From: JARKQH01 sp964631605
GTDB lineage: Bacteria; Verrucomicrobiota; Verrucomicrobiia; Limisphaerales; UBA8199
Direction of reading: 5' to 3'
Assembly (NCBI GenBank): GCA_964631605.1
Contig: CAZVYG010000004.1
Span: 66,023-130,022, forward strand
DNA: 64,000 nucleotides
Positions 55,921-64,000 of the stretch are shown here, piece after piece. The position numbers and the translations under genes were made by a program. A model generated the notes under the pieces. That model saw only the letters and a list, made by a program, of their open reading frames with translations, was not told where the DNA came from and searched no databases. How positions within the stretch are numbered: position 1 is the first letter of the stretch; the number at the start of each line of letters is the position of its first letter.

Positions 55921-56577
55921 ATGAGCGGTCCGGTCCGAATCCTGTTGGTGGATGATCACCCGATTGTCCGGAGAGGCATTGCCAGTTGTCTGGCGCGGCA
56001 TGAACACCTTGCGGTGGTGGGGGAGGCCGCCGACGGATTGGAGGCGTTGGAGAAGGCCCGGGAGTTGGGGCCGGAGATTGTGCTGATGGACATAGACATG
56101 CCGCGGATGACCGGGCTGGCGGCGACCGAGGCCTTGCGCCGGCAAATGCCGGAAATCAAGGTGCTGATCCTGACCATTCACAATCACCCGGAGTATGTGT
56201 TGCGGATCATTGAGGCCGGCGCCAGGGGGTATGTGTTGAAAGACGCCGCGCCGGAGGAACTGGTCAAGGCGATCGAGGCTGTGCATGCGGGCGAGACTTT
56301 TTTCAGCTCGGAAATCGCCCGCGTGGCGATACATCGGCTGATGCACCAGGCAGCGCCGGCTCCGGCCGCAAGCGAGTTGACCCCGCGCGAACGGGAAGTG
56401 CTGATCCAGATTGCCGAAGGGCTGAGCAACAAGGAAATCGCCGCGGCGCTGCATGTTGGGGTCCGGACCATCGAGACGCACCGGGAGCGCATCATGCGCA
56501 AGCTGAACATCCACACGATTGCCGGGCTGACCAAGTACGCGATCAGCAAGAAGCTGATTTCACTGCGCGAGGTTTAA
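55921..56577 (+). CDS. NarL/FixJ-type response regulator
   Basis: A 218-residue regulator, ATG 55921. Receiver: ILLVDDHPIVRRGIASCL, Asp in IVLMDIDMPRMTG (about residue 56), Thr in ILTIHNH, Lys in YVLKDAA. HTH: LTPREREVLIQIAEGLSNK and EIAAALHVGVRTIETHRE. It is similar in layout to, but clearly distinct from, the regulator at 54903. Two such genes in a row without a histidine kinase suggest remote partner kinases. Confidence 0.9.
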   Translation: MSGPVRILLVDDHPIVRRGIASCLARHEHLAVVGEAADGLEALEKARELGPEIVLMDIDMPRMTGLAATEALRRQMPEIKVLILTIHNHPEYVLRIIEAGARGYVLKDAAPEELVKAIEAVHAGETFFSSEIARVAIHRLMHQAAPAPAASELTPREREVLIQIAEGLSNKEIAAALHVGVRTIETHRERIMRKLNIHTIAGLTKYAISKKLISLREV

Positions 56578-56627
56578 GCGGAGCCCCTGGGGCGGCATTG
56601 GGGTTCGTTGGTCCGCACAAGACCCGC

Positions 56628-57383
56628 TCAGTGCGCGGCCAGGACCTCAACAAAGTATTTCAGCTCGGGCTCCACCTCGGTCTCATCTTCCACCGTTTGG
56701 GCCAGCTCCAAACGCACCAACTCGCGGAATCGTTTGCGCAGGCGGTGGATAGCCACCTTCACCGCTCCCTCGCTCATCCCGAGTCGGGCTGCAGCCTCTG
56801 GCTGGGAGAGCGTTGGCGTTTCGCCCGCCAGCCACGGCTTGAGCGCCGCGAACTCATCCGCCCTACCGTCAGCCGCAAATTCCCTATGGAGCGCCTCCAG
56901 CGCGCGCTGCATCACGGTGAGCGCCCACTCGCGGTCAAAGTAGCTGTCGGGCGGCCAGCCGGTTGGATCGGCCACTTGGATGGCGAGGCTGGTTTCCCTG
57001 GTTTCGGCAGGTGGAGCCTGGAGTGGCTCCGGGCGTTGTCCGCCACCTCGCTTGAGACGCTGGTCGCGCTTGCGTTGGTCCGCCAGGAAATGTTTCAGCG
57101 CGCCGAGCAGATAAGAACGGAATCGGGTGCGACCGGGCGTGACCGACGCAAAGCCGCCGCGGTGGAGGATTTGGGCGAAAAAGCCCTGGGTCAAGTCCCG
57201 CGCATCCTCTTCGGTCCGTCCCTCGCCGATGAGGAACCGGAAAACTGGCTGCCAATAGGCCTCGCACAACTCGCCCAAGGCCAGGCGCGCCTGCGTGTCA
57301 TCCCCCTTCGCACGTACGACCAAGGTCCAGCGTGTCGTCACAAAGCGCGGTGGGGAAACGGAAGCGGGGCGCGATTCAGTCAT
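56628..57383 (-). CDS. ECF-like sigma-70 family RNA polymerase sigma factor
   Basis: A 251-residue sigma factor, ATG 57383. Region 2: FVTTRWTLVVRA and DARDLTQGFFAQIL for -10 recognition and core binding. A conserved FRSYLLGALKHFLADQRKR linker follows, and then region 4 HTH LSQPEAAARLGMSEGAVKVAIHRLRKRFRELV. This longer form with 'TRWTLV' is a branch found in planctomycetes and verrucomicrobia. Its start codon overlaps the kinase stop as ATGA, so both are made together; phosphorylation of the sigma factor or a partner by the kinase is an attractive inference. No anti-sigma gene is visible. Confidence 0.88.
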   Translation of the reverse strand: MTESRPASVSPPRFVTTRWTLVVRAKGDDTQARLALGELCEAYWQPVFRFLIGEGRTEEDARDLTQGFFAQILHRGGFASVTPGRTRFRSYLLGALKHFLADQRKRDQRLKRGGGQRPEPLQAPPAETRETSLAIQVADPTGWPPDSYFDREWALTVMQRALEALHREFAADGRADEFAALKPWLAGETPTLSQPEAAARLGMSEGAVKVAIHRLRKRFRELVRLELAQTVEDETEVEPELKYFVEVLAAH

Positions 57384-59605
57384 TTGGGGGGCGGCGGTTG
57401 AAGCTCGGTCTGTCCGTTGCCGTTGGTAGTGGTCGGAGCGGTTTCCCCGGCGGTGGAAAGAGCAGGTGCCGAAAGCCGGTGGCTCAGAGCGCTGAGAGGT
57501 GGGAGGGAGGCGCAGACCAGCGCGACCAAGGCGGTCGGTGCAAGGAGCAAGAATGCCGCCACGCTGATCACCACCCAGGAGCCGGTGGGGCGACGCCCGC
57601 GGGGAACCGCGCCTGCCCAGCGCCAGCTCAGGTAAACGAGGCTGGTCCCAGCCGCAAGCGCCGCGGCCGCGCAGAAAACGATTTTTACGACAAATCCCTG
57701 CCCCTCGGGGAGGAATCCCTCGACCAGCTTTGCCAGGGCGAAGGCGGTGAAACCCGCAAGGATGAGCGCCGGCCATCCCAGCGCTCCAATCAAGGCGCGA
57801 GTGCGGCCACGCAGGCAGCCGCCCGAAGCCCGGATTTGCTGCAGGCCCCAGAGACCCAGGAGAAAGCCCAGCGAAGCGGGTAGGACGGTGACGCCAATGC
57901 CCGTGGCCATTTGCAGGAGGGTGTCGGTTGCCACTCGGTCATAGCTGGCCGGCAGGGCGGTGGTAAACCATAGCCCGAGGATCATGATGAATCCCGGAGG
58001 CAGGCTGATTGCGGTCAGAATCGCCGAAGCGGTTGCCCCCCGCGCGGCGGGCGGCCGCTGTTTCTCCGGCGTGGTGGTGACAGCGTCGGTCGCCGTCGGC
58101 GGCTTTGACGAGGGTGGCCGGTTTACGTCAAGAGGGGGTGCCCCGAAGGGGTTGCAAAGTTCCTCGAGTAACGACCGGTTGCGGCGCAGCCACATTAGTG
58201 CGGCAATTTCGAAGGCTATCATTCCCGCGCCGATTGTGGAGTAAAGCGATTCCACCACAGGCGTCGGCGTTTCGACGACCTCAGGCAGAAGGAACGTTTC
58301 GACGAGCAAGGCCGCCATTCCGAGGGCCAGCAGGCACAGGTGGAACCACAGCGTGACTCGCAACAAGTCCGCGCCCGCGCGGTTCAGACGCCGCAGCTTG
58401 AGCGCGCCGATGAACAGCAGCAGGACGGCGGCGAAGTCGCCGGCGGTGAGTATTCCGTAGGTCAGGGTGTGGATCAAGGCTGGCAGGAACTGCTGGGGAA
58501 CGGGCTCATCCAGCCTATCCAAGCCGAACAGCCAGTAGAGGGGCGACACGATCAGGGCATAGACGGTGATCGCCTGGCCCATCCGCGGCAAGGCCGGGTT
58601 GCATAAAAGGAAATCGTCGCCCACGGTCTGGCGTTTGGCCTGCACTGGCCTTCCCGGCCCCGGCTCGCCAACCACTTGTGTGATGCGTTCCACCGAGGTC
58701 TTCACCTCGCCGGCGCTGCGAAAGCGCCGTTCCCGCTCTTTTTCGAGGGCGCGCAGGACAATCGGGTCCACCCGCGGATCGGCGGCGGATTTCTCGGAGG
58801 GAGGGGCGAAGCGCCCGATGGGCAATTCGCCCGTCAGCAGTTCGTAAAAGACCACCCCGAGCGAGTAGATATCGGCGCGCTGGTCCACCTCCCGCGGCCG
58901 CTCGAGCTGCTCCGGCGCCATGTAATGCGGCGTGCCCACCGCCAGCCCACTGCCCGTCAGGGTCACGTCCTTGACCGCCTCCCCAATGAGTTTGGCGATG
59001 CCGAAGTCGGCGATTTTGATGCGGCCCTTGGAGTCCAGCAGAAGGTTCTCGGGTTTGATGTCGCGGTGCAGGATGCCTTCCTGGTGGGCGAACTGCAGGG
59101 CATCGCAGATTTGCGGCACCAGCGACAGGGCAGCGGGCGGGGAAAAACGGCCCGCTTCCATCGCTTGCCGCAGGTTCACTCCATTGACGTACTCCATCAG
59201 CAGATAATAGTAACCTCCGCTTTTGCCGAAGTCATAGACCGTCACGATATTCGGATGATTCAGCCGGGCCAGCAGTCGGGCTTCGCGGGCAAAGCGGTCG
59301 GCAAAACCGGGAGCCCCGGCCAGCTCCTGTGGGAGCACTTTGAGGGCCACCCACCGTTCCAACTTGGGTTGCCGCGCTTTGAAAACGGCGCCCATTCCGC
59401 CGGCGCCAATCAGCTCCAGGATTTCAAGTTGGGGAAAGGCGGCGCGGATGCTCTCCAGGGAAGGAGGTTGCCGCCGCTGGCCGGCTGAAGGCTCCGCGTG
59501 GCTTTCAGCGGCGCTGGCCATGACGCATTGGGGACACAAACCCTCCGGCGCCGCGGCCGGCACGGGTTTGAGACATTTCGGACACAGCTTAAGAGTTTCG
59601 CTCAT
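57380..59605 (-). CDS. Membrane Ser/Thr protein kinase with N-terminal zinc ribbon
   Basis: A 741-residue Hanks-type kinase. AGGAAGGGGG precedes the ATG as a ribosome site. Residues 8-27 hold CPKC and CPQC, a small zinc ribbon. Kinase domain about 61-320: Gly loop IGAGGMGAVFKA, Lys89 in VALKVL, catalytic HRDIKPEN (Asp182), DFG at 200-202, PHYMAPEQ and DIYSLGVVFYELLTG. All catalytic residues are present. The C-terminal 400 residues hold about eight hydrophobic helices with no recognisable sensor, likely a membrane sensing or anchoring region. Translationally coupled to the sigma factor that follows. Confidence 0.9.
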   Translation of the reverse strand: MSETLKLCPKCLKPVPAAAPEGLCPQCVMASAAESHAEPSAGQRRQPPSLESIRAAFPQLEILELIGAGGMGAVFKARQPKLERWVALKVLPQELAGAPGFADRFAREARLLARLNHPNIVTVYDFGKSGGYYYLLMEYVNGVNLRQAMEAGRFSPPAALSLVPQICDALQFAHQEGILHRDIKPENLLLDSKGRIKIADFGIAKLIGEAVKDVTLTGSGLAVGTPHYMAPEQLERPREVDQRADIYSLGVVFYELLTGELPIGRFAPPSEKSAADPRVDPIVLRALEKERERRFRSAGEVKTSVERITQVVGEPGPGRPVQAKRQTVGDDFLLCNPALPRMGQAITVYALIVSPLYWLFGLDRLDEPVPQQFLPALIHTLTYGILTAGDFAAVLLLFIGALKLRRLNRAGADLLRVTLWFHLCLLALGMAALLVETFLLPEVVETPTPVVESLYSTIGAGMIAFEIAALMWLRRNRSLLEELCNPFGAPPLDVNRPPSSKPPTATDAVTTTPEKQRPPAARGATASAILTAISLPPGFIMILGLWFTTALPASYDRVATDTLLQMATGIGVTVLPASLGFLLGLWGLQQIRASGGCLRGRTRALIGALGWPALILAGFTAFALAKLVEGFLPEGQGFVVKIVFCAAAALAAGTSLVYLSWRWAGAVPRGRRPTGSWVVISVAAFLLLAPTALVALVCASLPPLSALSHRLSAPALSTAGETAPTTTNGNGQTELQPPPPK

Positions 59606-60009
59606 ACACCCCCTTCCTGAGACGTTCGAAACCCGGGGTTACAGCTTTTTTGTGGTCCGGGCATCGGCAAGGGCAGGTGGGCGGCCGCCTGGACCTGGCT
59701 CGGCGAGCGTGGAGGGCCGCACCGGTACTTTCGAGCAAAACAGCGTGCTGGGAGCAAGCTTGACGCGTGGTCTGTCAGGGGCCATCGAGCGTGGGGACTG
59801 GATGAGGACTCATGGGACTGCCTTATATTAACCCGATTGTCGTCACTTTCAAGGAGAGACCTGAAGTCACACTGGCTGTGGAGCGGTAGCATGCGGAGAT
59901 GGCCAACGGTCAATGCCAGACGCGCCAGTCTTGGGAGAGCGGGAGCACCGCTTTAGAGGTCTGGTCGCACATTGTTCACGGTCGCCGGCCAAAGTCCCCG
60001 TAGGATGGG
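59606..60009. other. Intergenic region upstream of the kinase
   Basis: 404 bp with the kinase-sigma promoter expected on the minus strand near 59610-59700. No small gene, hairpin with T tract or repeat was recognised. Confidence 0.4.
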
Positions 60010-61419
60010 TCAGCGCAGCCAGCCTTTTACGACGAAGAAATAGAGGCAGGTGACCATGGCGAGGCAGACCGAGAAGGCGACCTGGGAGAGGGTGAGGGGC
60101 CAGGGATTATCGGCCAGGTTCATGCCGAGCAAGCCGCCCACAATGGACGGGATTAATCCCAGGGCGCTGAGGACGGCCAGGACGCGCATCACCCGGTTCA
60201 TTTCGAAGGAGACGACGTTGAGGTGGAGGTCAATCAGTGATAACACGCCCTCGCGGAGGTTGCTTGCGGTTTCGTACAGGTAATCGGCGCTGTCGGCCAG
60301 CTCGCGCAAAAAGGAGCGGTCGGCGGGGCCGCCGCCCGGGAGGCGGACTTTGCCCTCGGCCAGCTCTTTGAGGACGCCGCGGAGGCGCCACAAATCGGTC
60401 AAGGCGGCGGAGAGCTCCTTTTTGAGGCGGAACGTGCGTTCGAAGAATTGGGGGCGGCTTTCGCGCACCGGCAGGTCCTCCAAATCGGCGAGCTCCCGCT
60501 CGAAGCGGTTCACGAGGGTTTCGTTGGTGTCGAGGACGGCTTGGAGGAAGCGGCAGGTCATGCGGGCGGGGAAGGGCAGGTTGGGCAGGTCGTTGGTCTG
60601 GGTGCGCGCGGCCTGCTCCATGAGTTGGGTTGGCTGTTGGCAGAAGGTGACGACACTGCGGTCACTGGCCAAGAGCAGCAGCCCATTGCGGGTTGTCGCG
60701 CCCGAGGCCGTCGGTTGCGGCAGCCAAACGAACAAGGAAAAGTAGCGGCCGGCCGACTCGGCATGGGGATAACCGGTGGCCAAGAGATGTTTGGAGATGA
60801 AGTCCCTGGGGATGCCGGTTGCGTCGGCCACGGCGGCGAGGTTGTCCGGTCCGACATTTGCCAGGCTGAACCACTGCTCACCCGGGTCTTTGGCCCAGCG
60901 AACGAATTCGTCCCAGGTGGCTGGACGCGGTTCGGCATTCTCATCTCCCGGCAGGACCTTAATCTGCATTGGGGCGGGGGTGTGGGGGATGGAGGCGGCC
61001 TGCTCTGCGTGCGTCAGGACGCCTCCCGCCCGGGCGCCGAGGGCGGCCAGGCGGGCCAGCCGCAGGAGCCGGAGCACCGGGGTTGAACGGAGGAAGCCGG
61101 AGATGCCGGGAATCAAGCTCACCAGGGGGAGGAAGATGGTGGCGGCGTCCACCAGGCGCCACGGGTTGAGGACGAAGAGCCGTTTTGAGCGGGCGTCGGC
61201 GAGGCCGAGGGCATATTCAATCGCAAACAGCAGAATGATGAACCATTGGGCCATTTCCAGCAGGTCGGCAGTTTGGCGGGAGACGTTGAACAGCAGGGGG
61301 ATGAGCGTCAGCGCCGCCGCTACAATGGCCAGGAAGCCCAGGAACACGTCTCCCAGGAGAAACCGCAGCAATGGGTTCCACTTCCCGCGCCCGTTCAGTA
61401 TTTTGGTCTGTCCAGTCAC
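60010..61419 (-). CDS. Voltage-sensor domain fused to a CorA-type Mg2+ channel
   Basis: A 469-residue membrane protein, GTG start. Residues about 17-130 form S1-S4 of an Ion_trans voltage sensor: S1 LAIVAAALTLIPLLF; S2 WFIILLFAIEYALGL with Phe65 and Glu68; S3 NPWRLVDAATIFLP with Asp91; S4 VLRLLRLARLAAL with Arg117, Arg120 and Arg123 three apart. No S5-pore-S6 follows. Instead residues about 150-405 are a CorA cytoplasmic domain (long stalk helices FLQAVLDTNETLVNRFEREL, NLREGVLSLIDLHLNVVSFE), TM1 with GMN (432-434 in VGGLLGMNLADNP) and TM2 to VVKGWLR. Expected to be a pentameric Mg2+/divalent channel. Voltage sensing is inferred. No break or gap in the frame. Confidence 0.88.
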   Translation of the reverse strand: MTGQTKILNGRGKWNPLLRFLLGDVFLGFLAIVAAALTLIPLLFNVSRQTADLLEMAQWFIILLFAIEYALGLADARSKRLFVLNPWRLVDAATIFLPLVSLIPGISGFLRSTPVLRLLRLARLAALGARAGGVLTHAEQAASIPHTPAPMQIKVLPGDENAEPRPATWDEFVRWAKDPGEQWFSLANVGPDNLAAVADATGIPRDFISKHLLATGYPHAESAGRYFSLFVWLPQPTASGATTRNGLLLLASDRSVVTFCQQPTQLMEQAARTQTNDLPNLPFPARMTCRFLQAVLDTNETLVNRFERELADLEDLPVRESRPQFFERTFRLKKELSAALTDLWRLRGVLKELAEGKVRLPGGGPADRSFLRELADSADYLYETASNLREGVLSLIDLHLNVVSFEMNRVMRVLAVLSALGLIPSIVGGLLGMNLADNPWPLTLSQVAFSVCLAMVTCLYFFVVKGWLR

Positions 61420-61592
61420 GCTGCCGATTCAACACAACCGCCATTGTCTGTGCCATACAAATCCGATGGCGCGGCGGGAGGTAATTGGGGAGGCTTCGGG
61501 CCGTTAAGCCATTGCGGCGAGCCTGGTTCCGCGGTCTGCCGGCGTGCAGAATGATTGAAGGCGGGCTCGCGTTTATTCGTCTGGTTCTAAAC

Positions 61593-63968
61593 ATGAAGTC
61601 ACTTTTTTCAGCGAGCGTTTGGGGGGCGGTATTGTTGTCGGTTTCGGGGCTTGGCGCGGCCCAGCCGCGAGTGGAGAACCGGATGCCGGAGGTGGGTGAG
61701 ATAGGATATCTGCCGCGGGACGGCGAGCCGGCGGCGTTCAATCCCCCATCGCTGGCGTGGCTGCACGAGAAGGCGGCGCAGACCTACACGGTTGAATGGT
61801 CGGCGCGGGCTGATTTTTCCCAAGCCGTCACGATTACCAACCTTCCGTTCAATTGTTACACGCACTGCGCTCCGCTGGCCCCGGGGGAATATTATTGGCG
61901 TTACCGGTTTGTAACGGGGCGGGGTGAAGTCTCAAGCTGGAGCCAGACGCGCCGGTTTATTGTGGATGCAAGCGCCATCGTGTTTCCAATGCCCTCCCGC
62001 GACGAACGTCGCGCTCGGGTGCCGGCCGGGCACCCGCGCCTGTTTGTTCGGCCGGAGGAATTGCCGCGGCTGCGGGCGGCGGCGGGGGGGGCGGAGCGCC
62101 TGGAGTTCGAGCGGTTGCGCGCGCAGGCGGACCGGTTGTTGGGCCAACCGCTGGTGCCTGAGCCGACCGAACGGGGTACCGCAACGGTGAAGACCAACCT
62201 GACGCTGCTGCAAAACTGGTGGGCGAACCGGGTTCAGACGCTGCGTGCGTGTGAGGAGGCCGAGACGGTGGCTTTCGTGTATTTGATTACCGGCGAAGCC
62301 AAGTATGGGGAGGAGGCGCGCCGGCGGATACTCGATCTGGCAGGCTGGAACCCGGATGGGGAGACCAACTTTCGGTGGAATTGCGAGGCGGCCAAGCCGC
62401 TGCTGCATCGGCTCTCCCGGGCTTATGACTGGGCCTGGGCGGCGCTGACGGAGTCGGATCGGGCGCGGGTTCAGAGCGCTGTGAAACGGCGGATTCAAGA
62501 CGCGTGGGAGAGCGGCGAGGTTGGGCGGGGTGTGGGGCACATTAACCGCCCCCTGAACAGCCACGGGAATCGCACGTGGCATAAGATTGGCGAGAGCGGC
62601 ATTGTCTTCCTCGGAGAAATTCCCGAAGCCGACCTGTGGTTGGATTATGCGTTGAACAAGTTCTACGCCTGTTACCCGGTATGGTCGGACGCGGACGGCG
62701 GGTGGCACGAGGGGCTTTCCTATTGGGGGGGTTACATGTCGAAAGCCGTGTGGTGGTTGCAGGCGGCCCAAACCGCTCTGAAGGTGGATGGATTCAAGAA
62801 ACCCTTTTTCAGCCACGTCGGCGATTACGCGCTGTACATGGCGCCGCCGGGGGCGAGCGCGATGGGGTTTGGCGATTTGTCGGGCCGGCCGCCGTCGGCG
62901 AGCTGGGGCGGACACCTGGAGTTTTTCGAGCGCAACACCGCCCATTTGCCGGGGAGCAACGCGCGGTATTGGCGGTGGTGGGGGGACCAGTGGCGGATGG
63001 AGCCGCAGGGCGGCATCCTGGGGTTTCTCTACCGGGCCAATTTGCCGGCGCTGCCTCAGGCGGAGGCGCCCAAGGATTTGCCGCCGTCGAAGATTTTTCA
63101 CGGCATCGGCGTGGCCAGCCTGCATACCACGTTGTTGAACGCGAAGGACGACGTCCATTTTCTGCTGAAGTCCAGCCCGTTCGGTTCGATGAGTCACGGG
63201 CACAACGCGCAGAACAGTTTCCAGCTCACCGCGTATGGCGAGACGCTGCTGCCCGCTTGTGTTTATCGCGACTACCATGGCTCGCAGTTCCACCTCAAAT
63301 GGGTGCACCAGACTGTGTCCCAGAATGCGTTGCTGATTGATGGCAAAGGCCAGATACCGCACAGCGGCGACGCCCAGGGAAAAATCGCCGGTTATGAACT
63401 GCATCCCGAATGGGATTACGTTTGCGGGGACGCGACGCGGGCGTACGGCGGGCGGGTCGGGCGGGCATTGCGGCACGTGATCTTTGTCAAACCCGATCTG
63501 ATCGTGGTATGCGATGAAGTCGCGTCGGAATCGCCGGTGACCTGCCAGTTGATGCTGCACGGATTGAGCCCCTTCGAGTTGGACGCCGGACGGCAGCGGC
63601 TGCATTTACAGCAGCCCAAGGCGGGCGTGCTGGTGCAATATCTGGCGCCAGACCCGCTTGAGTTCAAACAATGGGACGGGTTCCAGCCCAAGCCGATGCG
63701 AGGGGATTTTGCGAATCATTGGCATGTTGAGGCTGCGACGGGCAAGGGGAGCCGTTCCGTGGCGGTGGTCACGTTGCTGGCCCCGCACCGGGGGGCGACT
63801 GCGCCGGTTGTCGAAGCGGAGCGCGTCGAGACGGCCAGCGCGATTGGAGTGCGGGCGAGCGTGGGTGGACGAAAGGTGGTGATTGGGATACGGAAGGCGG
63901 GCATTGCCGGCGCGGCAACTTTTCCCGGGGCGGAGTTTGACCGGGAGGTTTTCGTTCAGTTGCGATGA
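61593..63968 (+). CDS. Exported heparinase II/III-like polysaccharide lyase
   Basis: A 791-residue secreted protein (signal peptide SLFSASVWGAVLLSVSGLGA). Residues about 30-140 are a fibronectin/Ig-like DUF4962-type start (YTVEWSARADFSQAV, YYWRYRFVTGRGEVSSWS). An alpha/alpha-toroid follows (about 160-480; CEEAETVAFVYLITGEAKYG, WNCEAAKPLLHRLSRAYDWA, SHGNRTWHKIGESG). The C-terminal beta-sandwich has SHGHNAQNSFQLTAYGETLL, the His/Asn part of the heparinase II/III active site. Cleaves uronic-acid polysaccharides such as alginate or heparin-like chains by analogy; substrate unproven. Full length; ATG at 61593. Confidence 0.85.
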   Translation: MKSLFSASVWGAVLLSVSGLGAAQPRVENRMPEVGEIGYLPRDGEPAAFNPPSLAWLHEKAAQTYTVEWSARADFSQAVTITNLPFNCYTHCAPLAPGEYYWRYRFVTGRGEVSSWSQTRRFIVDASAIVFPMPSRDERRARVPAGHPRLFVRPEELPRLRAAAGGAERLEFERLRAQADRLLGQPLVPEPTERGTATVKTNLTLLQNWWANRVQTLRACEEAETVAFVYLITGEAKYGEEARRRILDLAGWNPDGETNFRWNCEAAKPLLHRLSRAYDWAWAALTESDRARVQSAVKRRIQDAWESGEVGRGVGHINRPLNSHGNRTWHKIGESGIVFLGEIPEADLWLDYALNKFYACYPVWSDADGGWHEGLSYWGGYMSKAVWWLQAAQTALKVDGFKKPFFSHVGDYALYMAPPGASAMGFGDLSGRPPSASWGGHLEFFERNTAHLPGSNARYWRWWGDQWRMEPQGGILGFLYRANLPALPQAEAPKDLPPSKIFHGIGVASLHTTLLNAKDDVHFLLKSSPFGSMSHGHNAQNSFQLTAYGETLLPACVYRDYHGSQFHLKWVHQTVSQNALLIDGKGQIPHSGDAQGKIAGYELHPEWDYVCGDATRAYGGRVGRALRHVIFVKPDLIVVCDEVASESPVTCQLMLHGLSPFELDAGRQRLHLQQPKAGVLVQYLAPDPLEFKQWDGFQPKPMRGDFANHWHVEAATGKGSRSVAVVTLLAPHRGATAPVVEAERVETASAIGVRASVGGRKVVIGIRKAGIAGAATFPGAEFDREVFVQLR

Positions 63969-64000
63969 GGGACGGGAAAGCGAGCCTGGTGGCGCGCGGC

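Overview
The window looks like a scaffold from a GC-rich member of the Verrucomicrobiota, probably of the Pedosphaera/Limisphaera type. This rests on gene content and style, not on a marker gene. The signs are many secreted glycan-active proteins, DUF1080 and Tat-exported Gfo/Idh/MocA proteins, very large exported proteins built from PA14, Ig, lamin-tail and CotH-like modules with 'FYRV/FFRV' C-termini, and a Ser/Thr kinase coupled to an ECF-like sigma factor. A run of 10 N (23418-23427) shows it is a draft assembly. No rRNA, tRNA, CRISPR array or insertion sequence was recognised.

Layout. 1-5.3 kb (minus): tightly packed exported/sugar operon (PqaA-like hydrolase, broken GH42-like glycosidase, HAD phosphatase, truncated sialidase-like gene). 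5.3-9.4 kb: mosaic of gene remnants, three attC-like integron cassette sites, tiny membrane-protein cassettes, a VapBC toxin-antitoxin pair and a secreted GH43-like protein; no integrase is present. 9.6-21 kb: PhoD-like phosphatase broken by an in-frame TAA, polX, an isochorismatase-fold enzyme, DUF1080, an esterase, an iron alcohol dehydrogenase with an ABM monooxygenase, msrB, an 8-bp minisatellite, an RlmM-like methyltransferase and a Tat-exported oxidoreductase. 21-34.7 kb: two divergent giant exported proteins. 34.7-41.7 kb: a GH2 beta-galactosidase with a LamG domain inserted in it, zwf-pgl and a response regulator. 41.9-47.4 kb: a secreted LamG/CBM-like protein and class II ribonucleotide reductase behind likely NrdR boxes. 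47.4-54.6 kb: complete branched-chain-amino-acid-type ABC transporter (two tandem binding proteins, livHMGF) ending in a PaaK-like ligase. 54.9-59.6 kb: two NarL-type regulators, then the kinase-sigma pair. 60-64 kb: a voltage-sensor/CorA fusion and a heparinase II/III-like lyase.

The genes suggest a heterotroph that degrades polysaccharides outside the cytoplasm (GH2, GH42-like, GH43, sialidase-like and lyase-like enzymes), uses the oxidative pentose phosphate route, imports amino or aryl acids and senses through NarL-type and kinase-sigma modules. The most unusual items are the protein joining a complete voltage-sensor domain to a CorA Mg2+ channel with no voltage-gated pore (60010-61419), and the integrase-free cassette sites at 5.87-9.13 kb. 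Several genes are visibly broken (GH42-like, PhoD-like), which may be real decay or draft-assembly error.
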